A DNA stretch of 64,000 nt from Cristatella mucedo (Eukaryota > Bryozoa > Phylactolaemata > Cristatellidae): NCBI GenBank assembly GCA_009760855.2, contig WPIO01000147.1, positions 476,001 to 540,000 on the forward strand, in the 5' to 3' direction. The notes beneath the pieces are model-generated. The model saw only the letters and a list, made by a program, of their open reading frames with translations, was not told where the DNA came from and made no database searches. Of this stretch, positions 22,790 to 34,200 are shown one piece after another. Position numbers and translations under genes: made by a program. Position 1 is the first letter of the stretch. Every line of letters begins with the position of its first letter.

Positions 22790-24560
22790 AATAATATTGA
22801 TGCATTTGTATAACACCTCCAGAGAATTCAATCTCATACTAGGCACTTTAAATTTGCTCTATAGGAAGCACGATTGAAATGGTTAGCGGTAGCATGCTCA
22901 ATGAACAATAAGCCTTACGTGGTTAGATTTGACATGCACTGGGTCACCATGCAAGACTGGTCAGTGGCAGCATGCGCAGTGTCAGCACGCATGAGCACAT
23001 AAAGGACGAATCAAAGGAACCCAATAAATACTGCGATAAATAGATGCGTTTTTAGTTTCTTTTTAAATGTGGTCTGTAAGAGGATGTCGTGAAGTCAGTC
23101 GGAAGTGAGTTCCAGGCTTTGAGAGTATGCGAACTAAAGGCACGGTCTCCAACGGATTTGAGATTCGCACAAGATATAGATTAACGATTAGATTCGAAAA
23201 CTTGGCGGTACGATGCTTAACCTGGTTGGGGGAATAGATCTGATAGGTAGGCTGGAGCAAAAAAAAATGAATAGACCTTAAAGTGAATGACAAAAACTTG
23301 AAATCGATGCTTTACTTGACTGGAATCTAGTGCAGGTCGGCGATAAATAGTGTGATGTGGAAACTGTAGCGCTCACGATAGACAAGCTTAGCTGCAGAGT
23401 TTTGCACCAGCTGTAAGCGCTTGATTGCATAGGCCGATAGACCAGCAAGCAGTGAGTTACAGAAGTCAAGACGGGATGTCAGAAATGCATGGGCCAATTT
23501 AATGTGGTGTCCCTGTCTAAACAAGCCCACATTTTAGAAACGTGATGTGGCTGAAAGTAGGCAGACTTGACTGTAGAGCTGATGTGGTCGTCTAATGAAA
23601 GGTTACTTTGGAACAGGACATATAGATTTCGTGCTTATTCAACCGTAGATATGCTAGCAGAGCCAATCGTTAGCGTTAAACTTTCCAATTTCTGAATCAT
23701 ACTTGGTTGGCCCTTAAGTATTAAGTTGGTTGTATCATCAATCAATTTAAGAAAGTTTGCTGCCATCCATGTGGGGATGTCATCAATACACGCTGCAAGG
23801 AATCAAACTGTTTACCCATACCACGTACTAATCTCAAATTCTTTGGAGACCGTGCCTTTAGTTCGTATGCTCCCAAAGCCTGGAACTCACTCCCGACTTG
23901 CGTCACGACATCTCATGACTTGTCCACATTTAAAATAATCTACAAACCAATTTATGTATCACGAAATTTAGTTGGTTCATGTGATTCATCGCTTATATGA
24001 TTATGAGTGCTGATACAGTGCATGCTGCCACGAGCCATACTTGCATGCTGACCCTGTGCATGTCACCCAAACATTGTTATACTTGTTGTCAGTGAGCATG
24101 CTACCACTAACCATGCGATCATGCTTGCTTCCTTTGCAGCAAATGTACAGTGCCTAGAAAGAGATTGAGTTTTATGAGGGCTCTGTATAAAATCTATTAT
24201 TATTATTATTAGTGATTTCAGAGAATTTGAAGTGCTGGAGGGTTGGAAGGGATCAAAGCAAAGGTACAACCGAGTGTCATCTGCATAGAAGTGAAAGTCT
24301 AGATTGTGCCTGGCATCGACTAGAGAGAGATTATAAACCGTGAAAAGAACGAGACCGTGGCTTATGGAAAGTAAGAGAAGTTTGTGGGATGTCGGTGGTT
24401 ATGGTCAAGCGGTTGGTCATATTAAGCCAGATCTCTGTAAAAACCAAGTAGAGATGGTCGTCGTAAATAATCATGTCGCGTAATGTCATGGGTTTATTAA
24501 ACATCGAGCGAGCATTCCAAAGACTCAGTCCTAGCTCACAGCGTTTGTACGACTTACACT
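22790..24560 (-). mobile_element. LINE-A antisense copy, split by a nested LINE-A insertion
   Basis: 22790-23799 holds the 3' tail and RT C-terminal region in antisense. The same copy resumes at 24212 with the FDPFQPSSTSNSL segment right after the YADD motif. Beyond about 24360 the sequence changes to an antisense endonuclease N-terminus reading MTLRDMIIYDDHLYLVFTE, so an internal piece is deleted. The break at 23800-24211 is a separate sense insertion. Confidence 0.75.
23800..24211 (+). mobile_element. 5'-truncated LINE-A inserted into an older LINE-A
   Basis: It starts within the RT C-terminal coding region (CGTACTAATCTCAAATTC), contains SYAPKAWNSLP in one frame, and ends with (ATT)n at 24196-24210. 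The flanks on both sides are contiguous parts of the antisense host copy. Confidence 0.8.
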
Positions 24561-25025
24561 AATCTGCAAAGTATGTGAGCGTTTTAGCTTTGCAAATAAC
24601 AAAAGCACAGTGCTTTCCAATTGTTGCAATATTAATTTGTTACCTAATCTAGAGTGAAATTTCAGAGAATTTTATGAGAACCAGGGAAACAATTGTTTCA
24701 GCGACTTAGAATCACCAATAATCCTATATCTTTTCTGTCACTACAAGCATCAATTAGCGCTAAGTATCTTATTAAACAGATGTGCATATACATATATATT
24801 GGTTGCATATGTATTACTTGTTGATGCTGTAAAACCTGGTCAATTTGTTCTTTTGTCACTGAAGAATGTACCATAGTGACCTCACGGTAAACTTACGAAG
24901 CTTACCAAGCACAGTGCGTATACATTTTCAGTTAATTTCTCTGAAAAAGGATCCGTTTTGAAAGCTTTGAGGTCACTATAGTGGCAGCAATTGCCGCTAA
25001 TAGCACGGTTAATATATGCTAATAT
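24510..25025 (-). repeat. Diverged direct repeat, copy 1 (probable LINE-A 5' region)
   Basis: Shares order and sequence with 26435-26800. Shared pieces include CTTAGCTCGCAGC-like, TTGTTCTTTTGTCACT, AAGCGTACCAAGCACA-like, AAAAAGGATTCGTTTTGAAAGC-like and GAGGTCAC stretches. It adjoins an antisense endonuclease start, so it may be the LINE-A 5' leader read backwards. Confidence 0.6.
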
Positions 25026-27438
25026 CTGGCCAATTAAATTTCCTATCCAGCTAAAATGTGGTAGGGCCGACTAGGTAGGGCTGGCTAGCATAGCGCCGCT
25101 AGCGTATGGCGTGCACGAGGCTGGACACAGTAGCAAGCATGGAGGCGTCCACGTGGATGTGGTGTGGCGCGTAATTCCTTACGTGTCTTACGGAGCAAAT
25201 GCCTCTAAGAACCCGACCTGTGAGCCCTTTTCTAAGCCCTATTTTATCAAAATTAGAACAACTGTTTGTCTTCCCAATTATTTCATGATGTATGCATTTC
25301 AACTTGGATTTCAACGGCCAAATTATTGTTCCAATAATTCTAGCATAGTCGAGATTCTTACAGTATCCTCCAACGGTTAAGCAGACTGATGCGGCAAATT
25401 GAGATATATTTTGAGCGTCCAGTTTCTTCATTTGCATTCCTAATCAGCCCCAATCATAATCGACAAGTGAATCCTCACCCTGAATGTGTCTGTCGTTGTA
25501 TTTACCTCACACAAATGAGCTAGCTTGCTTATAAAAACTGCTAGAAAGCTATGTTGTTTTCTATCTGAGCTTCAAGTTGTTAGCATCAGCTAGAAAAGTC
25601 AAAGAATTACTTCAGAGATCATTTCTTCGGAAATTAGGTATGCTTTTAACCTCTCGGGCTATCATTCTCTGCAGGTTATCCTTCATAGCTCACTCGGCTT
25701 TCGAAAATAATTAGACGAATTATACTCTTTGTTATCAATTCGAAATGATTATAAGCCAAGCCGCCGGTTGGCATTATTGACTAAGCTTCAAGGGTACACG
25801 CTAGCATATCATTTGCATTTACATCAGGTCCATCAAAATTGGCTAGTCAAAACAACGTCTGAGCTACTTTGTTAGCTACTTATGTCTGGTGGGAGACATA
25901 TTTGCGTTGCTTAAAAAGGTTTTTCTCCCTAAAAATGATTTATATCACTAAAGTAGACCATTTAGCAGGTGTCAAGGTAACATAAATTTGCCAGCGTCGC
26001 GTCATCAGCATTAACTAAGCTTGAGTAGCTGGTCCTGAACCTGGACGAGTAGGTGTAAGTGCCGAGTGTTTTACTCCAACAGCTAAGCCAGTCAACATGA
26101 AGATACAAACAAAAAAAGAGCGCCCTCGAACAGGTAAAACCCGCTGCCATTACTGTACCGTCGAGATGAAGCATCTTAAAAGTCAATTACTGAGAGTCAT
26201 TATGAGAAAAATTGTAAAAGAAATACTATGCACAGAGCAAGCTAAACCTCGCAACTATTAGTTTTCTTTCCAGAATGCGTTCTGCGAAACTGTACGTTTG
26301 CGATAGTCAAAATGAGCAGCGTTCACATGTGCAGCAAAAAGACATTTATAAAAAATCTGTTCACATTTAGACTTTCAATAAAATATGCGATTACGAGCAC
26401 TTTGTGTTATTAAAGGCGCATAGTGATTCTCAGTAAAATTTAAGTCTTAGCTCGCAGCATTTCTACGGCTCACTCTAACCTATAAAGTCTGTGTGCGTTT
26501 AGCTTTGAAAATAGCAGACTCAGAGTGCCTTCCAAGCCTTGCAATAATCGCTAGGTACCTTATCTAGCTTGAACCTGCATATTAGTTGTCGATACTGTAG
26601 AACTTGTCTTGTCAACTTGTTCTTTTGTCACTAAAGCATGTAAAATAATCACCCCATGATATAACTAGCGAAGCGTACCAAGCACAACACTTATAAATTT
26701 AAGTTAATTTGTTTGGAAAAAGGATTCGTTTTGAAAGCATTGAGGTCACAGGCGATTTTGAAAGTGGCAGTGATCGCCGCTGGGAAATTTCATTTGTGAA
26801 CTCAAATCTAAATTGGACAGTCAGCAAGCATACGTGTCAGGGCCTTTTTCTTGAGTCTAAGTTGAAAGTGGAGTGGAACTATTATGTGCGGAAATTTTCT
26901 CACCTTAATCTGTAGATACACTGATCTAATGTCTGCAAGACGTGAGTCCACCGGCCCAAACTTTGGGTGTGACTAAAAACAGCTATTGAGCTAGCAACAA
27001 GCTTTCTCAGTACTAATTAAGAGTGATCTGCTAAGAATTACCAGGCCAGGAATGCAATTGGTCGAAAGATGCTATTTAGAGTACATATTTTTCAATTCAT
27101 GCCAACGATTTAATACTAATGGGCCGCGGAAAAAGAGTTCAGCTTCGGTACAGCTATTTCAGCAAACATCGCATCAGGTACAAGTTTCTAAAACCGATTG
27201 CTGACAAATTCTCAATGTTGTCACAGCGAGCGAAGGCCTGAATTTTCTTACAATGAAGCAAGAACTAATTACAAAAAATGAATTGCAAGCAATACCTATA
27301 CTTGCTTACAGGGATTTAAGGATTGCATAAGCCAACAACCAAATGTTTTAGTGAGTAGTTCGAACTAGTAAAAATTCAAATCACGAGTATTCATTATATA
27401 ATAACAATAATAATACGCTCGTATAGCAACTTCCGAGA
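25026..27438. other. Non-genic region with copy 2 of the direct repeat
   Basis: Apart from the second copy of the diverged repeat (26435-26800), no gene, RNA or known mobile element was recognised. It contains short ORFs without family features. Confidence 0.4.
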
Positions 27439-27439
27439 A

Positions 27440-28066
27440 ATTAATCTTGCACCTGTTGCAGAACTCTGCAGCTAGAATTCTGTCTGTCGTGAGCTTCGCA
27501 TTTGCTTCATCATCATAACACTTCTAGTTGACCTGTCAAGCAATGCATCGACTTCAAGGTTTTATCAATCACTTAAATCTCTTCATTCTTTAGCAAAAGC
27601 CTATCTATCAGATCTACTCTCCTCCAGGTTAAACATCGTACCACCCGCTTTTCGAAATCTAATAGTTTATCTATACCTCGTACAAATCTCATATCCTTTG
27701 GAGATCGTACCTTTAGTTCACATGCTCTCGAAGCACGGAACTCACTTCAACTTCCTTAGCGACTTTTACTGACTTGACCACAAATAAAAGAAGCTACAAA
27801 CGCATCCATCTATCACACAATTTAATGGGCCCGTATGATCTACCCTTTGCGTGTGCTTATGCGTGCTGATACTGTGCGTGCTGCCACTAACCATATTTGC
27901 GTGCTGACCCCGTGCACGTCTCTTCTAACCATGTTATGCTTGTTGTCATTGAGTGTGCTACCACTAACCATTTGATGATGTTTACTTTGCAGCAAATGTA
28001 AAGTCCTTAGAAAAAGATTGAGTTCTCTGAGAGTGTTATAATAACAGGTTGTTGTTATTATTGCTA
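27440..28066 (+). mobile_element. LINE-A sense fragment
   Basis: Begins with CTGCAGCTAGAATTCTGTC and follows the RT C-terminus, decayed, into the family 3' tail (AAATGTAAAGTCCTTAG) and an (ATT)n-like end at 28050-28066. Confidence 0.75.
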
Positions 28067-28890
28067 TTATTAAGCTCTTTCTAGGCACTTTACATATCCT
28101 TTGAAAGAAGCACGACCATTAGGTTAGTGAAATCATGCAGTTTCAAAACAAAAATAAGATTAGTGGTCACATGCAGATTTTCAGTGCGAATCAGTGCAAA
28201 AGTGACAAATCACTGGACATTAAAAATACTGGCAATAACAGTGCGTTTTAACTGCTCTTTAATCGTCAAGTCAGAGGATGTCGTGACGTCATTAGGACTG
28301 AGTTTCGTGCTTTAGGAGCATACAGAATAGAGGCACAGGTTCCATAAAATTAGATACTCGTTCGAGTCACAGCCAGGAGATTTGATCCAGAAGGGCAGGT
28401 TGTACGATGCCTTGCCGGGGTTGTGGAAGATCCTTGATACGTAGGCTGGAGCCAAAGAATGAAGGGACCTAAAATTGAGAGACCACACCTTGAAGTCGAG
28501 GCACTGCATGATGGGGAGCCACTGCAAGTCGGCGAGAAGTGGTGTAATGTGGTAACTGCGACACTTGCGACAGATAAGCCCAGCTGCAGAGTTTTCGTGT
28601 AATATAAGCCTCTGGTTGCGTAGGCTAGTAGACCTGCAAGCAGTGAGTTACGGAGTCGAAACAGGATGTCACAACTGCATCGAACAACTCTGAAGTGGCA
28701 CCCTTGCCTAGGCAAGCCGGAAATTTCGCAGTATTTCGCAGCTGAAAGAGGACGGATTTAACTTAGCTGATGTGATCGCCGAGTGAAACTTTAGAACAGG
28801 ACGTCTAGATTTCGTACATATTCTACAGGAAATGTGCTGGCAGAGCCAATCCTTGAGCTTTTTGGCTCGAGAAAAGTTGCATCTTTGTGT
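28067..28890 (-). mobile_element. LINE-A antisense fragment, tail-to-tail with its neighbour
   Basis: Starts directly after the (ATT)n of the sense copy with the reverse complement of the family 3' end (CTTTCTAGGCACTTTACAT) and extends back through the RT C-terminus. Decayed frames include SNSLLAGLLAYATRGL. Confidence 0.75.
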
Positions 28891-29351
28891 GTAGTTTTCG
28901 TGTCCTTGTCTATGCGACCATGTCATTTTGAGTGTGGGAACTCAGGGTACTATTCAACATAGCACGGTGTAAATATCAAGCACTGCCTTTAAATCTATTT
29001 TTCCTAGATTCTCCATCATTGAATCAAGCAAAAGTAAATGGAAATGCCATATAAATTATTTAGCTAAGTTACCCATACAGAATCGCAACCCCAGTTCCTT
29101 ACGTGTTACCTTCATATCATGCCACTTTGAGATAATGCGGTCGTTCGCTGATGTCACAACTAATATGTTCCATTCAAGAACACTAAACACTTGCTTTTAG
29201 TTAATTTTACAAACAATAGAAGCACGTGACTAGTAGAGGCTCATGGTCACTTAAACAGTCGCAGTTAATTGTCCTCCAGCCGGTTGAAAATGTGGCTATT
29301 TATAAATTTCAGATCTTACATTCTCACTTTTACTGATTGCGAGAACTCTAT

Positions 29352-29525
29352 CTAATAGCTGATTTAACAACCTCTTTTGTAAAGCGACAAAAGAGCCTTT
29401 AGGGGTATCCCGTTCGCTTGCTGCCGCGATAAAGGATCGCCTATGGCAGGATTCGAACCCATGACCTCGGGACCGAGGTCATGAAAAGCCACCGCCTTAC
29501 GTATCGTGCCATCGCAGCTCACCAT
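29352..29525 (-). mobile_element. tRNA-derived SINE (minus)
   Basis: Read on the minus strand: GAGCTGCGATGGCACGATAC (A-box side), then a 10-bp palindrome CATGACCTCGG..CCGAGGTCATG, the B box GGGTTCGAATCCTGCC, and the body GATCCTTTATCGC..GCAGCAAGC..AGAGGTTG. It is one of the two best-preserved copies here. Confidence 0.8.
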
Positions 29526-30341
29526 CTAGGCGGAATTTCTCAGCATTTAATTCACTTAAAAATTATTCCACGCACAAAATCTACTTACCCTTACACTTGG
29601 ACTTTGAGTAAATATGACAGCGCAATATCATTGCTGGATGACTGAACAAACTTGAAATGACGGTCGCAAGCGAATGCTCATTACATTAACTGGGAAATAG
29701 TAAGCTAATTAGATAGAGGCTTCCGTCATAATCGGATAGAGGCTTCCATCTGTAATACCTCACTGTCACCATGAAACCTGCACTTTGAAGCATGCGCTTT
29801 CCTATAAACTGCTGTTCAACGGAGGTTATAGATCCAAATATCGCTTCTGAGTATATTTACTGAGTTAGCATTGTCGATGAGCTGTGTTTTGGTTACCATC
29901 CGCAGTCTCTCAAAAAATGTTGTAATTGACTTGGTTTGGTTGATTTAGCCTATATTGTTCTCAAAATCTATTTCTTAAGCTCAATGCTCGACACAAGTTC
30001 CAGAATTGTATTAGCTATTTTATCCGGGAGCAAATCAAGGCGATGGCGGTGGCACAAGCTCAAGACGGTAAAGCCGATAGCTCTTAGCTCCAGTGCTGTT
30101 CACTACTAAAGAGTAATAAGTGTGAAAAGCTCTAATAGACATACGTTGGATATAATCCGCACCGTGATCATTATAGCAGTAATTATTTCTTAAAATTTCT
30201 ACTCATTTAGACGTGAAGATAATCATCCTCTTCGTTAAAACCCATGAGGCTTTTGTGGACTGACGATCGTGATGTGTACTAATCCCGATAAAAGCTGCCA
30301 TAAAAAATGCAATAACTGTTTCTGCGTTTTTACATGTACAG

Positions 30342-30412
30342 GTAAAAAGTTTACTGACGGCCCAAGATTATGACGACTTACTGGACATCCTGAACTCATT
30401 TCTTACAGACAG
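30342..30412 (+). CDS. USH1C: Harmonin exon: first part of N-terminal domain
   Basis: Frame VKSLLTAQDYDDLLDILNSF corresponds to [20 protein letters not shown], the start of human exon 2, and also begins in phase 0. Acceptor TACATGTACAG, donor GTAGGC. The preceding short exon with the start Met must lie upstream and was not identified. Confidence 0.85.
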
Positions 30413-31008
30413 GTAGGCTACGATCATGCATCTCCAGATCACTAACCAGTCTTTAAGGACGCTAAACTCTCCTGAAGTCCTCCCGTCTCGAAATCTAGAA
30501 ATCAAAAGAATACCATAATGCATAACTGCTTTGAATCCTGGAAGCTCACTGATTTGGTGGGGTGAATATATATGTCTGCGACAATCGAATAAGGTTTCCA
30601 CATTGAATGAACTGAGGTCTTGATTTATTTTCAGCCAAGAAGACCTGCGGAAAATGGTTCAGTCACTCCATAATCTTGTTGATAGTCCTAATAAGTTGGT
30701 TTTATACGATCATGTCAGGTAAGTCACTTTTGCTTGGTGAACCCTGCTACAAGAAAGGGGCGGAGTAAAGGATATATAAATAAATATATATATATATAGA
30801 GAGATATATATATATAAATAAATATAAAAAAAAATCCTAGCTGATTAAACAGCCTCTTTTTGTATAGCGACAGAAAAGCCTTTACGGCTATCACCACCGC
30901 TTGCAGTGGCGATAAAGAATCGCCCACCGCAGGAATCGAACCCACGACCTCGGGACCGAGGTCGTGAAAGCAACCGCCTTACCTAGTGTGCCATCACAGC
31001 TCACCTAA

Positions 31009-31044
<36 letters not shown>

Positions 31045-31048
31045 TAAA

Positions 31049-31112
<64 letters not shown>

Positions 31113-31114
31113 AA

Positions 31115-31162
<48 letters not shown>

Positions 31163-31166
31163 TAAA

Positions 31167-31232
<66 letters not shown>

Positions 31233-34200
31233 TGAGCTATTGTGTGCCGCAAACTAGTCAGATATACTTCCAGAATGCTGCCATGCTAACTCTCCTCTCC
31301 TCTCCTCCGTTGATCTAGTCTCTTTGGAGGAAAGTCGCATTGTTAGGCAATGCTTTTTGTAGTACAGTTGTGGAAAACATTTCCTCGGAACTCCTAAAAT
31401 AGGGCTAAAGAACCATCAAACTTTATGAATACAAAGCTAGAGTCACACTGCAGATTTACATTGAACACAAGCCAAAACTCCATGCCTTACCATTCCCCGT
31501 AGATGAGCACCGCAGCTGCGGCAAAAGACTTACGTTTGGTAAGAACTGGTCTTTGTACGTAAACAAGCAGGGATAGCCAAGGTTATTGTGCCGTTCGGCT
31601 GCTACATGTGGCTCATTGCAAGCGGTGCAATTTTAGCAGATTCTCCAAATGGCTGCCAACGGTATGCAGATTCTCCAAATGGCTGCCAACGGTATGGCTG
31701 CCACATGCACAAATTCTGTCCGTTCGTCACTGCTCCCTATCAAGCCTCAAATCAAATTCAACATACATACTCTTTTTTGCTTACAGGTCACTTCATTCGT
31801 ATGCACGAACCAACCTAATCATCGAACTTCTTGCTTCTCTAGTGTGGTCGTTCACCTCCGAACTTTTATTCAGTCGTCTCTCTAATTAAATTGAAAGTTT
31901 TTTGTGAAGAGGTTTTCTCCGTTTATATGCACCGAAAGTCCTGAACACGCCTCTGTTATCCTTTTCCAACTACAGTGGATTTCAATGTCTTAAGTATCGT
32001 CTAGTGACGAGTCTCTTCCACTTAGCTTTACCCGTGTTTACACCGAACTTGCGTCCTTCTGTTTATTATTACTGTATTACTCTTAGCTTTCTTATCTCAC
32101 ACAATGGTTCAGTTCAGTGCATCTTAATGATCAGGGGTCGCACTAACCGTCGGTTGTGAGTGTCTTCTGGCGTGCTCTTCCAGACTTGAGTGATTGGATG
32201 ATACTCACGAGCTTCTCCTTGCTTTGCAAAGGGCACGGACTTGACGTTGGATTGGACGTGCTTGACGTGCATGGCACCACCTTGCCTAGGCGTGGTGGTG
32301 CCATGCACGTCTTTAACCTTAGGTTGTTGGTTCTCCAGCGATGACTTTTAAGAGCACCTGGATGATTATTTAGTTCTCCTAAGATGCTCCCAAATCCCGG
32401 AACTCACTCCCGACTTGCGTCAGAACATCCCCTGACCTGACCACATTAAAAAAAAACTTACAAACACACCTATTTAGGACAGCATTTAGCGGGTCCCTGT
32501 GATTCGTCCTTCATGTGCTTATGCGTGCTGACACTGTGCATGCTGCCACTAACCACATTTGCATGCTGACCCAGTGCATGTAACCCCTAACCATGTTATT
32601 CATTTTGTCTGTTTTTCAAGCATGATTTTACTTACCATTCTATTGCGTATCACTTTGCAGCAAATGCAAAGCGCCTAGAAAGAGATTGAGTTCTCTGAGG
32701 GCGCTTTATCAAGTGCAATATTATTATTATTATTATTATATGCTGTAAAAAATATCAACAACAGTTATTGTATTTTCTATTGTTATCGGTTGGGGTTGTG
32801 GTGACGTCTACTCGACGTCTGACGCCACAGCCACAAAAAGATCAGTCACGATAACTAGGTAAATTAGTTAGCCATGCTGATATATATTCTTTGATTCCCT
32901 GCGAGGCTCCTCCGAGGTGCCTGTTGCTCAGCTTCAAAGGACGCTAACTTCAAAAAATGTGAAGGTCACGGAACCAATAGCACTTGGGTTATGACCTTCA
33001 AATATTCAGCAAGATAGGTATCAATCGGGCCAGCGTAATACCTGAGTTTTCAAGCGACTTTCTAAAGTGCACTTTATACCGTGACTGGATTTTGGAGACA
33101 CAAGAGGCAGAAGAATGAATCTTTTGCACCAAGTCACCTATTTCAGGCAACGTGTGTCTTATACCTATATATTTCTTACGCAACGAGAACTACTCTCCTA
33201 CTGCCGGATATGGCACATCCTTTTCAGCGGTCCTGAGCTGCTACTTCTATGTTACTCACTACCTCACCTGCTCTCCTGACTCTGCTATGCTTCCCACTTT
33301 CTCTTTGTTGCGTGAGACGAAGTCTGTTGGCTACCGAATGCGTACCGAAAGCCGCTTAAGCTGTGAGTGCGCTATACAAAACTCTCCTGCGTAACACCCA
33401 CGTGGTCTTTATGACTTTGTGGAGTTACAGACGGAGATACATTACATTAAATTACTGCTTGTAGTTAGTCTTTGTTCTTCGTCCTTCGTGTGCATATGCC
33501 TGCTTATGCTGAGCCTGTGGTTTTCACCACCGATCAATTGGTAGTGCTTTCTATACAGCATCTGTTAAGTGATTAGAAAGAGATCCAGTTCTCTGAGAGC
33601 GCTAGACAAATGTATTACTACTGCTATCATTTGCCGCAAGATGCAGCCGTCGGAGTCACTCACTGATGACCTCTAAATCAGGGGACTTCCTTCGACCTCC
33701 CCCTATCCTGTTATTGTCCTAAGACGCGAAACGATAGTAGACATCAATTTCTTATTTCCATCCGTCACTAAATTTTCCTTACAGATTTAAATTACTTTGT
33801 GAAGTATAATTTCTTGTATCTTTTAATTGAGGTCGCCAGACATTAAATAATTCTGTGGTCGTTGTGATCGGATATTTATTTTTTCACGGAGCAGCCTTTA
33901 TTGGAATAGCATAGGCGATGAATGGTGAAGACCAAAAAGGAGTTTTAACTTGCAATCAAATGGTAATCGGGATTCAAAGTATCAAGCAATTTCTAACTAG
34001 AGCATATCATCATGTCTAGCACATAGCACTAGTCACGCTTAAAGATGATCTGAGGGAAACTTCTATCAAATAATTTTAATTTCACTATATTTTATTAGGT
34101 CCGAAACTTTTCAAGCTGTTACCTGGGAAGTTTTTAAAGTGTTTCGAAAAGACAAAAACTTCAAGCAGATTTAAAGCAGAATATCGACGTATTGCAAATC

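Noticed and set aside
29440-29525. Functional tRNA gene
   Set aside because: The B box is good, but no proper anticodon arm or acceptor pairing is present. It is followed by a SINE body that recurs elsewhere in the window.
30043-30072. ATG at 30043 as the missing first harmonin exon
   Set aside because: The short frame MAVAQAQD ends at a GTAAAG donor in phase 1, but the next exon requires phase 0, and the residues do not match the family start.
31001-31252. CRISPR-like or minisatellite array
   Set aside because: The repeated pieces are simple (TA)n and (GA)n with a short junction; there are no unique spacers, and this is animal nuclear DNA.
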